Origin: Hirundichthys speculiger
Taxonomy: Eukaryota > Chordata > Actinopteri > Beloniformes > Exocoetidae
DNA length: 64,000 nucleotides
Direction: 5' to 3'
Assembly: GCA_018398805.1 (NCBI GenBank)
Contig: JAGFBZ010000342.1
Span: forward strand, 1,324,001 to 1,388,000
The notes below the pieces were generated by a model. That model saw nothing but the letters and a program-made list of their open reading frames with translations, searched no databases and had not been told where the DNA came from. Positions 1 through 12,400 of this stretch are shown here, piece after piece; positions within the stretch are counted from its first letter, which is position 1; every line of letters starts with the position of its first letter. Position numbers and translations under genes: made by a program.

Positions 1-382
1 ACAACAAGGGACTTATTTTTATCGTTAACACAGTCATAGTCAAAGAAATCCCAAATAGGACTGAGATGCTTTCTCCCAACTTTTGCCGCAGCCATCACTG
101 CTGATCACTTTAAAAAATATGTTTTTAATTTTGCGGTTGTGTTGTACGGCGGAGCGAAGTTAATAGATTTCAAGCGTTTGAGAAAAATTACAAACACGAA
201 AATGAAGGACGTTCTTGACATTATTATAGTTAATATTAGTTCGTTTATAAACACATAATACAGTTTCAGTTATCGTTTTTTTTTTTAAAACTCTCGTTTT
301 TATTTTATTTCAGTTAACAAAAATGTTTTCAATTCTAGTTTTCGTTATTTAGTTCGTTTTCGTTAACGATAATAACCTTGGT
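1..382. mobile_element. 3' end of a DNA transposon entering from outside the window
   Basis: Positions 235-382 carry T-rich sequence with repeated GTTTTCGTTA and GTTAACG motifs, ending in CGTTAACGATAATAACCTTGG. Many fish MITEs end in CCAAGGTTATTAT with this GTTAACGAAAAC subterminal pattern. The other end is outside the window, so no target duplication can be checked. Confidence 0.5.
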
Positions 383-1116
383 TGGCAGTGGTCAAAAATG
401 TGCAGAGAAACAGAAGTAAAGACAGACGAGCTCAGCGTCTCCATTTATTCATGAGGCAGCGGTTTATTAAGGATGACCAGAGAGAGAAATCCTCTCCATA
501 TCACAAAGGTAAAGGCTTTTATAAGCGCTTAATTAAAACGCTCACCGAGAGCAGCTACTGAGACGGAGATCTACAGGCAGACATTAGCGAGGCATCTGTG
601 GTGCCACGCTGGCATGGTGACTCATCAACGCTCCCCCAACACGGTCTCCTGCAGGTCTGGAGGCAGCCTGCGCCAAATCCTGCCAACGGCAGCCTGATGC
701 ATGCAGTTTTCATCTCACCAGGTGGGGAACGTGGGTGCAGGAGGACCCCTTTTAACCACGGCTGGGCCGGGTTTAAGACGGCACACGGAGACGCGCAACA
801 ACCGCTCACACTGCTCTCCTGAGTGTTTTATGTGTACGTGTACCCAAATACCCCCGGTGGCTACAGCTGCAGATCAATGTACTTAGAAGAAATAAGAAGT
901 GAGGCTGCGTGGAAAGAGAATGCGCTGCTTTTTATTTGTGTTATCTGGGATTTAGTCAAATATAAAAATCATCACAATGCAGGCTCCTAAACACAAGCAG
1001 CTTATTTGTCCATTCACCACACTCAGCGGTATAACCGACCCCTGCTGATCCATGGACGTGGTCAGAGGATCACTTGTGAAGTTTCTAACGGTGATGTGAG
1101 CACAGTTATTTTTTTT

Positions 1117-1330
1117 AATTCAATTCAATTCAATTCAATTTTATTTATATAGCGTCTGTTACAATGACAATTGTCTCTAGGCGCTTTACAGAGACCCAGA
1201 GCATGACCCCCGAGCAAATATCATCAACTAAGATTATATAATTAAATCCAATCAATGATAATGGCAGGTAAAAAACTCCCACGTAGGGAAAAAAAAAAAC
1301 CTTTATACCAAACAGTGGCAGTGGTTAATT
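1117..1330 (+). repeat. fish interspersed repeat with (ATTCA)n head
   Basis: A run of ATTCA pentamers leads into TTTTATTTATATAGCG, then GGCGCTTTACAGAGACCCAG and a later AAAACTCCCACG. This order is familiar from a very common teleost interspersed repeat. I cannot place it in a named family from the sequence alone. A poly(A) run follows at 1290-1300. Confidence 0.55.
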
Positions 1331-1822
1331 ACCTTAAAAGGAAGTTCAACCATAGATTGTATAAAAAGAAATGGACAAAGCATAGTTGCTGGCTTGCTGC
1401 TTAGCTAAGCGTCGCCCCAGACCCATCAACGCCAACCCAGAGCCGTCCACGGCAGACTGAAAGTACAACAGCGGAAGGTAGGATCCACTGGGTGGCAGCA
1501 CCGGTCGAAAACGTTGCATCAAAACTCACAAGAAATCCCAGGCCATGTTCCCGCCAAGTCGCCGACTGAGAGACGAGCTGTGATCCCGTCTGCTCCTGCA
1601 GGAGGCCATAGTGGAGAGGAGCCAGTAATAAAAGTCCACGTCATGTGCCACGGTGGTCGGGGAGCCCCGATTAACAGCAAAATAAATCATTTTATCTTTA
1701 AAATCGTTCCTCCCCCAAGCACGAAGCAAAATGTCCCGCCTCTCCTAGCTTAATCCTTCATATATATGCTGTTACACTGATGCTATAAACATTCTTCCAA
1801 AGAAGTTGAGGTCATTTATTTA

Positions 1823-2148
1823 TAGGGGTGTGAAAAAAAATCAATTTGGCAATATATCGCGATTTTCAGCCACCCAATACAATATCGATTTTTCAGCTCC
1901 TAATATTGATTTTTTTTTTTACAATGCTGTCAGTATGTTGTAATGGTTACTTAAATGTGCAAAAACACTAATAATAAACAATAAATAGGTTGCTTTGAAG
2001 AACATATACAGCAACTTGATTTTTCATCTCTTTCAATTTTGATATTAACTGGGTAGAATATCGCAATATATCGTGATAATATCGTATCGTGGTCCAAGTA
2101 TCATGATACATATCGTATTGCAAGGTCCTTGCCAATACTCAACCTCTA
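1823..2148 (+). mobile_element. hAT-A non-autonomous element, copy 1
   Basis: It starts TAGGGGTGTGAAAA and ends TACTCAACCTCTA, and is flanked on both sides by the identical 8-bp target duplication TTTATTTA (1815-1822 and 2149-2156). The interior has CGATATATCG-type palindromes near both ends and no coding capacity. The 8-bp duplication and end sequence point to a hAT-superfamily MITE. Other copies lie at 23834, 28463 and 45758. Confidence 0.85.
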
Positions 2149-3730
2149 TTTATTTATCAAAAAATGAAGAAGTTGAGGTTATGCACTTCTGAAACCTCAT
2201 CCTTAGTTTAATGGCTAGAGTTTTTGTTTACTCAAATACAAAATATGAGATAACAGTCAACAGATTACACTTTCTCAGAGGAAAAAAAACTTGTGCAGGA
2301 CTTTAAAAACAAATTTGAACTTTATACCATGATGCATCTGACTCTGATGCCTGCAACACAGCATCTCAGCTGGAATGAAACTCATCAGTGCTACGTTTTA
2401 ATGAGGCAGAATTAAATATCATTTTAGTCTTTCACCGAGGCTACTGACTCATCCTGAATAAACACGTCAGTGCAGTGAAACTCGGTTAGACGGCTTTTTT
2501 GGAAAAAAGCGAGAAGAAAAATCATCCGAAGCAAAGCGACTCAGACGGTCGATGGATGATTTTGTCAATGGGAGGTGGGAGGTGAGACAAGCTAGAAGAA
2601 AGATATCAAAATAAAGAGGGGAAACGTCTGGCAAGTCGTGTTTACCGATGTATCTTTTCATCTTTTTGAAAATCTTTTCAAAGAGGAGAAAGCAAATATT
2701 AGAAACTTGAAAAAAGGAAAATGGACTCCAAAGAAGAGAGTGAATCACACGTCAGTCCTCGTGTCTCAGGAGGTTCAAGGAAAAAAATAAATAAATAGAG
2801 GAGGGAGCTAATTACATGGCGGTGATATACATCGCGCAGATGTGAGGGTGAGGTAAAGACTGCGAATCACCGAGTCAACATATCATCAGCCCAACAAAGC
2901 CCCCAAGGGCTCCAAACGGCTCTGAGGTGCGCGAGAAAGAGAAATATTTCATGAATGGAGACATGTCAACAACACACAAATCAAAGTTATTCACTTATGG
3001 CCGTTTCAAGAACACGCTGAAAAAGCTTCAGCAATCAGATGCTTTTTCAGAGGTGACTCAGCGCCTGAATGCACGCTAATGAAGTCAAACATCCATATTC
3101 ATGTAGGAGTGCGACAGATGTGTCTGTTATAGCTGCTGTGGAGATCTGAGCCGTTAAAGACGAGTTCTCTCCTCCGTTCTGCTGCTAACTTGTGTCATTA
3201 ATGCTCCTCCACTTCTTATTTCTTCGGTCCAGCTCCATCTCAGACAACCACCACATCTTAAGTTTTCAATAAAGCCTCTGTTGGGACTCCTCTGGTGCTT
3301 TGTGTTCATGTTCCTAAAAACCAGGTCAGCCAGGCAGCCCCCACACTGGGCTCAGGACTCATTATACGCCCCCATCACGTCTGATAACTCCCGCCTACCT
3401 GTGAAAGACCTGCTGACGCCACAAAAGACCGGCCGGGGGGAGGACATGTTAGGAGGCACGAGTGTGGGCGGAGGAGAGCGTGTGCTTGATGACTGTCTGA
3501 TCTGTGCCTGTACAGCCGGACCATACCCCAATTATCTAGATTGACCTTTCGCTTTTTTTCTCACCCTTTCTGACAATGTAAAAGAAAATGTAGGTTAGAG
3601 CTTCTTTTATTTCGTCAAAGACCAAAAACAAAAAATATCTTAATTAATTCTCTTCTGCCAGGAGGCAGCTATATTACCAAGGTGAGATGGGAACTGTTTT
3701 TAACAAAACGCGGCTGTAGAACGAACAATA

Positions 3731-4063
3731 CAGTGATCCCTCGCCAATTCGCGCTTTAAGTTCCGCAGTTTTAATTATTCGCAGATTTTTTCAGAAATGC
3801 ATAATATAAAAATAAAAAAAAATCAAGAAACAAAAAATCGGAAACATCACGGGATGTTGTGCGCGTTCTCTCGCAGCAAAGAAATGTGAGCCAGCCTGGC
3901 CCCTTTAAGAAGTTAGTCTTATGGGTAATGGTGTGGCCTTATGGGTAATGTAGTGTGTGTGTCGTGGGACGGCAGAATGAAAACGAGGTTAGATGAAAGA
4001 GTGGTTAGGGTTAGGGCGGGGGGCTGCCGGTCCCCATTAACCGTGAAAAATAAGGGATCACTG
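3731..4063 (+). mobile_element. pogo/Tigger-like element, copy 1 (333 bp)
   Basis: The ends CAGTGATCCCTCGCCAATTC and AAATAAGGGATCACTG are inverted, with TA on both sides (3729-3730, 4064-4065). The TA duplication and CAGT...ACTG ends fit pogo/Tigger elements of the Tc1-mariner superfamily. It has no transposase. It is the shortest of five copies, each with a different internal deletion. Confidence 0.8.
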
Positions 4064-4919
4064 TACTGCGTTTGATACTAAACCACTGAGTTTTTCTAAG
4101 AGCGACGTGACAAATCTCCAGGGCCCTAGGACAGAGCCCAGCTTGACGGCGTAGCCACGCAAAGCTTTTAAAATTCTATCAATATTGTATCGATCAGCTC
4201 CTCCTCGGCCACTCACAAGGCATTACCGCCAAGCTCCCAAGTTGCATGTATCAACTGTTTCACACTCAAGGCTTTCAGAATATATTTGACTCCTGAAAAC
4301 ACACACACACACACTTAACATTGGTCCACTTGCAAAACTGGCAAATGCACCATTTCCATGACAATCAGACACCACAGGACAGTGGAGTCAGCCACCCTGA
4401 ATAAAAAAAGCCCTTTAAAGCAGAGATAGTGATGCAGGAGAGTTTTAGAGAAGAAGAAAAAAATAAGCTAAAGAGAGAGAGTGTGTGGCCTGGATAAGTG
4501 GTGGCGGGATTATAGCTCGTTCCATCATGGCTTTGGTCCGTTCACTGCTTCTTATAAAAACCTATTAGCATGTGAATGAACAGGCACATAGTGAATGGAG
4601 TTTTCTAAAGCCCAGGAGCACCGATCCGCTATCAGGTGAGCTTTCTGTAAAATGGGAATTAGCGAGGGGAGAGCGGCAAGCGCGCATGTCTGCGTGTGTG
4701 TTCTGGAGGGTGGTTTACTTTGTCTGAATTTTTGGTGAGATTTGACATCACTCGAGGGACGAGTACAGCGCTTTAAATGCTCTAATAAACTTCACCTGGG
4801 AGTAAACAATTTAATCTCCTTACTGAAGTCAGCGGCCCCATCTCAGTGTAAACCGTCCTGTCAACAAACTGACATTCGGCTTGATGTCAGAAGAGAAAAA
4901 TCTAAAACTGTATCATTTT

Positions 4920-6083
4920 TAGGGCTGGGCAAGTAAACGCGTTATTATCAGGTTAACTCATTAATTTATTAATGCCAACATTTATTGTATCGCGCGTGAA
5001 CGCATGTTGCTCACGTGCTTTTGTTTTGAAAAGTCTGCCGAACCGGAAGATAATTGGCAGGTAAACATGCGGAAAAGCTAAAACAGACATGGAGAACGGT
5101 AAAAATCTGTGAACTTTACAGTTCGGGTAGTAACTCAGCTAGCAATATTAACAATTCTGTCTGAAAAAAATCTAAACAAAATTGTGGACTGCAACAAAAC
5201 GTTGACGTCATTCCTCCATGTTTCATCAGATCTGCTCCATGTGTTCACTGTCCTGCTGTTCTCTAGCTGGTTACTGCAGTGCGGCTCCATCTAGTGGTAC
5301 AGATGTGTAATGACAACAGAAAGTCCAGTCCTCGATTATAAACAAATTCAGTTCTGTGGCCCATTTTTTAATTTCGTATTTTTGATCCAAGACTAAAATT
5401 GAAATATTGAAAAAAAAAAAAAAAAAAAAAACAACAGGTATTTTTTTCGTTTTTTTTTTTTTTGGGTTAGATTTAAAAATGAAAAGCGTAATAAAATGTC
5501 ACTTTTTAATTTTTTTTTAATTTTTTGACTGACAATTGAAAATGGAAAGAATGATTGATACACGGATTGGTAAAGTTACTGAACTTTAACATGGACATTT
5601 TCATTTTAAAGTTCTCCCAGACGGAGGATTCAACAGAAACAAGGTTATTTGTAACAACTGACAAGTTGAACTCACCGTTAAAAGTTTCTGCTGTTACCTC
5701 AGAAATTACCTGTTTTAATGTTCTGATTGTGCTGAGACACAATAATTTTGTTGGATTTTGTTTGTAGACTCTTTTTTATTTTTTATAAAAACAGGATGAC
5801 ATTAATGCCCTGGCAGTGGCAATAAGTTTCATTTTATTTTAAATTTTTTAAGATGAGATTTACTTTAAATATGTGTTACTGACAAGTGCTGATGTTAAAA
5901 ATGTTTGAACAAATGTTATGACACTTTAGTTCATATGGCAGCAGAATATTTAAATAAAAGTGCATTTTACACTACGTTTGAATTCATTATTTGATTTTGC
6001 GTATACAATGCGATTAATCGTGATAAATCAGGGAAATCGTGTGATTAATCCCGATTAAAAATTTTAATGGTTGCCCAGCCCTA
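4920..6083 (+). mobile_element. hAT-C element, full-size copy (1164 bp)
   Basis: The ends TAGGGCTGGGCAA and TTGCCCAGCCCTA form a perfect inverted repeat, and the 8-bp target duplication ATCATTTT is intact on both sides (4912-4919, 6084-6091). The interior has an A23 run near 5409 and a T run near 5450, but no usable reading frame. It is a non-autonomous hAT derivative. An internally deleted relative lies at 37346-37495. Confidence 0.87.
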
Positions 6084-6368
6084 ATCATTTTTCATCTGAC
6101 AGAAATAAAAAAAAAAGACTAATTTCCAGTATTGTTTAAAAAAAATCCTGCCAGTACCAGGTTTAAAACAAAATTATATATCACATCAATTTTGAAAATC
6201 AGTGCTAACCAGTGCTAACATTTAAAAAACTGTAAGATAACAGGACCCACAAGTTGAACAATGAACACAGTGAGAGCTAAAACACAAGGAGTCTTCATCA
6301 CGGAGGAGGACCTCAGAATGATAGGAACAGACAAAACCAGAGCCAGAATATTCCGGTCCGCTGCTTAC

Positions 6369-6475
6369 CTCTCTCTGCAACACCAGCTCTTTGGTGAACC
6401 GCATGGCCTCATCACTGAAGGGCTCGGCCACCTGCATCCCCCCAGCCATCCGGGCGCTACGCGGACATTCAATAC
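6369..6475 (-). CDS. snd1: snd1 exon xii (SN4)
   Basis: This 107-bp exon completes Gly and encodes [20 protein letters not shown] then [15 protein letters not shown], ending in phase 0 at donor GTAAGC. The acceptor is CCAG. It is the middle of SN4. The next expected peptide (VEVEVESMDK in human) is not found in positions 1-6368, so that intron is longer than 6.3 kb. This is the last snd1 exon in the window. Confidence 0.97.
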
Positions 6476-9400
6476 CTGGCCAAAGACAACAAAAATGGTG
6501 GAGTCAGACGTCAGCAAAGCTCCTTTAAGGGAAAAGGGGAACGAAGTGGCACAAAAAAAGAAAGAGTAAAGAATTACTGAAAATATTGAATAACATTTAA
6601 TTCCTAAAGGGAAGTTATGCTGTTGCAGTAAGAACTACATTTACAGAACTTCCATTACAGTGACGGGCCCGGAGGGATCCAGTGACTTAGCTAACTACTA
6701 CTCCATACCACTTAGTGGGAGTTGTGCACTATTTTTGCCAAAAAATAAAAGATGGTGACATGAGAAGAAGGAGAAAAAAAACACAACAGAACGAGAAAAT
6801 CAACATTGAAGAACTGAAATAGTTGTTGTTGGCGCTGAAGAGATGAATCGTTCTTGAAAGGTAGATCAAAGAGGCTGAACATCATCATCATCTCTGGCTC
6901 ACAGCATATCCAGTCAGCGCAGAGTCTGCACTCCCCAACAAGTATTTCGGTAACGTGCCAAAACCCAGTGATCAGGAAACGCTTTGGCGTTACAAGTACA
7001 AGTTCCCCAACTCTTGTTGCAGGACCGTTAATGGAGGCACGACACCTTTGAGGTTCTGTTAAACTACTCTAGACCCATGCTAATGGAAACAGATTACTAA
7101 ACACCTTCAACCCACGGGTTGAAAGACCAGCAGCCCACCATTTTTCCATATTATCAATTTTCTTTACAGGAAGAATAGGTAAAAGTTATCGTGCTTAAAA
7201 CTTAAGCTATTTGGTTCAAAGCAGCAACTTAAAATCAGCCAGTCTTAGCTGAAGCCCATCACTTATTAAACATTGGATTAAAGTGAGATTCTTAATCGTC
7301 ACATTTCTTGGCAACAACGAGCATGTTAGAGGCATGTTTTCAGACCAGTGGCTGACTCGTAGCTCAGAGTTAAAGGCTTTTGATTTCGGGTTCAGCTCAT
7401 GAATACGCGACAGAAACGGGGTATCCTAGCGACGGGTAAGTCGATGCAGCATGTTCACGTTGCAGGTGAGTCTCAGCTTTGGCCGTTGGATATGAGCCTC
7501 TTCGCTTACACTTTTATAAAAATTATTTAAAAAAGGACAAGATAATTGTCTGCACTCGCATTTCTGGAAGCCAAGAATGGTTCAGTAAGGTCTAACTTGC
7601 TTCAAAACAGGAAAAAAAACATCTGAGCCTTGCAAAGCATGAATTTCCATTTCCTCCGAGCATACCGTGAATAAAATAAAAGTATAAGATCATAACAAGA
7701 ATGAATACACCTAAATGATCTGATCAAAGCATCGATAAATGTACTTCTGTCCCACAAACGAGCACGGGAAATGTACTTGTGGTTTGTTACTCTGGACGTC
7801 AGCGTGTTTTTACAGCTATTCAACTGTAATCTAAAATTCAATAAAACAATAAAAGAAAAAAGTGAAGCATTCTCAGTCGCGCGGAGGGAGAGGCGCTGAC
7901 GGCCGAGATCATTTGAAAGTATTTATAGACCCGTCTGCCAGACAGGTCCTGCACACTGGAATCAGTGGCTAAAACTCTGCCAGACTAAAACAAGAGAAAG
8001 AGAGGAGAGAGAGGGAGAGAGAGAACAACAAGACGAGACGGAAAGGCTGTGAGAGGGAAAAATAGTTCATGCAGTTACCAAAAACTGGTGTATGAAGTAA
8101 TTGCAGAGAGCGAGATACGAGTTTCTGCTTGGGTTGGCTGCAGCTGTGATAAGGGCTGGAATTGTGTTTCTCCCAGAGAATAAATCCCCCCCCCCCCCCC
8201 CCCCACAAACCCCCCTAAAAAAGACAACTATTGAATGTAATGGACAAAGAAGTGGAGTGTAATTGTATTGCACGCTTTACACGCCCAAAGGAGCAACAGT
8301 TTCCAGCTCAATCAAAAGCATTTAAGACCCATGTGTCAAAAACAAGGCCCGCGGGCCAAATGTGGCCCGTCACGTCATTTTATGCGGCCCTCGAGAGCTT
8401 GGGCATTATTGGTTTAAATTTTAAACCAATATCATAAAACTTAAAATAAGCTTACACCGCTTTAAAGAGCATATTGACAATAAACTACATCTCCCATCAT
8501 GCATTTCGCCGTTACCCACAACGATAACGGCAGGTATGAGCAAGACGATTTTTCAGAACTGATGGACTTAAAAAAAACCTTTTACTAACTAACCCCAACA
8601 TGTCCAAGAAAAGAAAAACTGATGCACAAAAGTATAACTTTTGTGTAATGTGTGTCAGTCGTGAAAGAGTTTAATCTACGTCGGCATTTTGACAGCAAAC
8701 ACGGAGCTAAGTATGCTAAATTTAGCCTGCAAGAAAAACCAAGAACCACTTCCGCTTCTAAAACCAAGGTAATGGATACTCTTACTACGACGGAGTATTA
8801 GGGTCACAGTGAGAAAAAAATTGTGGACAATGATTTATTTCATTCCTCACTTAGAAAATAAAGTCAAAATGTCGAGAATAAAGTTGAAATGCAGTTTCCA
8901 CAATTAAGTTGTCTTAAAGATTTATTCAAACCTTTACTCTACCAAAATAGACACAGTATTATAATAAGTATTCGTACTTTGAAGAGATTGTGTCAGAAAT
9001 TGCACCTATTCAGAAAAAGAAACTACACCGATTCTGGAATTCTGAAAACTGCATTTCAAATTTATTCTCGACATTTCGACTTTATTCTGGAAACAGTATC
9101 TTGACTTTATTCTCGACATTTTGACTTTATTCTCAACATTTCGACTTTATTCTGGAAACAGTATCTTGACTTTATTCTCGACATTTTGACTTTATTCTCG
9201 ACATTTTGACTTTATTCTCGACATTTCGTCTTTATTCTCGATATTTCGACTTCTCGACATTTCGAATTCATTCTCAACATTTCGACTTTATCCTCGACAT
9301 TTCGACTTTATTCTCTAAGTGAGGAATAAAAAAAAATCATTGTCCACAATTTTTTTCCTCACTGTGGCCCTAATACTCCGTCGTACTCTTACAACCACAA

Positions 9401-12400
9401 ACCCTGAGTTTAATATAATAATGACTTAAATATTTGAAACTTGAACACATAATAAATACAAAAACCATTATTTAACTTTTATAATAAGGTGTAGTTTAAT
9501 TTACATTGCATTTTGTTAACATTCATGTCGTTAATCTGAACCTTCGAGGGGAAACCGTGATGCTGATGTGGCCCTCAGTGAAGGGTCTGACACCCCTGAT
9601 TTAAGATGATAAAAACATGCCCAAGAAAGAAAAGGATTATAGTCAGGAAAAAGGGGGGGTCGTTATACGTCAGACAATAATTACAAACATGAAACCCAAA
9701 AGGATATATAAACGCCGCATTGTCCGCTGCTCTCTTCCAATGACCTCCTGCATCTCGGCGCAGCCTCCTCCCTGCAGCAGGAGGACGGAGCCAAGGAGCC
9801 ACTTAGCAGAGTCAGTCCTAACCTGCGCCCAGATACATAACTCAGACTCGACACCGAGATAAACATCTGGGTCGTACTGCGGGAGATCCATCTTATCTGA
9901 TCTGAGAGACAAACAAGACACGCGCTGATCGTTCTGACGTCGCTGCAGCGCGGCGAAGGCGTGGGGGAGGCTGCCGTGCAGCTGCTCCTCGTGGTAGCCT
10001 GGAGAGCGTGCCCACATGTCAATCCGCGACACATCACGATCAGTCATTGTGTTTGATCTGAGAGGCGCGGATCTCAGATTTCTCCTTTTAGATCGCATCT
10101 ACGAGACGGAGCTGGAGATTGTGCCAGCGAGGACCCGTCCTGTCACTTAACACTTCAGTGTTTGGATCACTTCATTTCCCATCATGCAACTTCATCCTGA
10201 GATCGGAGGGGGGTGGCCCCTGCGGGGAGGATGTAACATGTTAATTTGGGATGATGAAATGCAGCTCTCTCTTTCTCAGACGTTTCCAATCACACTGTTG
10301 CTTCCTGATCTGCCCACTGAAACGGTGCAGAAACAGCAAGTCGTTGAACTCAAAGAAATTAAACGAGTACACGATTTATCCAGTATGCACACTTTCAGAA
10401 GTGATGCTAGATTATTGGATCCCACTGTTTCTTCTTATAATTCTCATAACGTCGTTGCTTCCGGCTAATCCAGCGTCTAGAGGAGGAGGAATAAAAGAAA
10501 AAAAAGGATGAGCTGACCTCTCCCTCATCCCTCTTCCTCATTCAAGTCAGACAACCTCCTTTGATGTGGTAATGTGACAACATGGCGGCCGATCCAAATA
10601 TGCATCACGGCGTGAACTCCGACGCTGACCGGGAGGAAGCTGCCAGATGCTGGAGGTCTTGCTGCCGGCGTGTCTGCAGGTGACACTGAGGCAGCTCAGT
10701 GATCACGCCGCCGGAGCGCGTTTGATGTTCTGGAGTTACTAGGTTGTTGATTCCTGACAGGGTGATGACGGGCTATAATTAGCAATGCAACAGTCAAACC
10801 AACTCAAAGCACTTTTCACTTTTCTTGGGGGGGGGGTTCAACTCTCAACAGACTGTGGAGTTGTGAGGTGAAAGCTTCCTCCGCACAGATGCCTCTGCAG
10901 ATACCAATACGAGCAGCCAAACTGTTCAGCGAGTGAAGGATAAAAGTGGGTTCACACGAGGATCATTTTTTTTTTTAAGTTTTTTTTTTTTTGAGGGGGG
11001 GGGGGGGTCAGTAGACAACATGCTGTTAACAAAAATCCAAGTGCTCATTTTGACTACCTCTGCCTTTTATCCTCTCGATCCGTCTCTCCGCCTCACCATC
11101 ATCTCACGGCGGCGGCTCTCTAATGTAAAGCCCCATCACCTCAGACAAAGCTCAGCTCTTTCCTCTACAGCACACAATAGCATCAGGGAATTAGTTTAGG
11201 GATGCACGATAACCGTTTTTTAAAACCGATACTGATAAGCGATTACTTTCAGCTCCTAAAGGCCGATACCGATAACCGATAACACACACATATACCTAAG
11301 ATCATTACATCAATACTATGAACAAAATCAAAAATAGTTTGGACTCTTTCAATGAACAGATTTATTTTTTCCAATGAAAAACTATTGACAAGCCTCTCAA
11401 ACATTTTTGTAAAGCTATCAAACAAACCTATTTGATATCTCACATCAACTTAAATAAGGTTCATTACTGACTGATATAAAAAAATAAAGGCTCCTTGAAC
11501 TGATGGAAATAAATGCATCAGAATTACAAGCTGAAAAAGATTAACATTTAAAGGATTTTGTCTTGTGGTTACATTTAAATTAATACCTTTAATTAAAGTA
11601 AATGAGGTTCAGTGATTTTTTTTGTCTCATGGAAGCTTTAGATGAGAGAAATGAGGGAGAGGGGATACTGCTGCTGGCTTGCGCACGTTAGCATTAGCTC
11701 GCGTTAGCACGATTTCAAAACTCCATTGAAGCGATTGTTATGTTGTAGGTGGCTGATCAGGTTTTACGTATTAAAGCTTGTGCTTCCCTCCTCGTAGAAT
11801 TCACTTGGAGCATTTATCACAAATAACCACCAAACTATCTTCTTCTGAAACTTTAACGAAGTTCCACGCCGCCATGTTTGTTGTGATCAGCACAATGCAT
11901 GCTGCATTCAAGGTGTAATGTAAATTCCAACGTTCCCTCGTTTACTAGTCGTTCTTTCCACCTTTTCTATTTTTTTTTTCTTTTTTATGTGTAACATGTG
12001 GGAAAATACTGCGAATATCAATTCAAGTCAGCAACTACTAAAATTATGACCGAGTTAACAAGTTGTTTTCTGTCATGAGGGGGTATTCTTGATTTTCCTT
12101 ATTAAGTGATCGTTTTTCTGATTATGCCGACGTTACTTGAACATAACATTCACTGCTGGTTATTCAAGGCTCAAAGGGAGCGAGGCACTGCTGTGTTGAC
12201 AGAAATACATTTGTTATCGGGGCTATTTGTCCTGATATCGGACTTATCGGAATGACCTCATAATTTCCTGTTATCAGCCCGATAGTTATCATGCACCCCT
12301 AATTTATTTTAAAATGTTGCATTTGAGACACTGGATTTGACAAAGACAAAAAAAAATAAAGCAGAGGGAGTAAATGAATGATTCTGTCATCGGGACACGT

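Larger units (their letters stand above)
1..6368 (-). other. snd1 intron downstream of exon xii (incomplete)
   Basis: This is intron sequence holding the end of a transposon (1-382), a fish interspersed repeat (1117-1330), a hAT-A copy, a pogo-like copy and a full-size hAT-C copy. An (AC)n run lies near 4302-4315. I see nothing coding in 383-1110, 1340-1820, 2160-3728 or 4070-4915. Confidence 0.85.

Noticed and set aside
6476..6575. Extension of the plus-strand open frame across snd1 exon xii
   Set aside because: It is antisense to a confirmed exon and continues into intron. No motif is present.
9670..10098. 142-codon minus-strand open frame and an overlapping 118-codon frame
   Set aside because: Two overlapping frames of similar length on the same strand, no recognisable motif, and an intronic position argue for chance.
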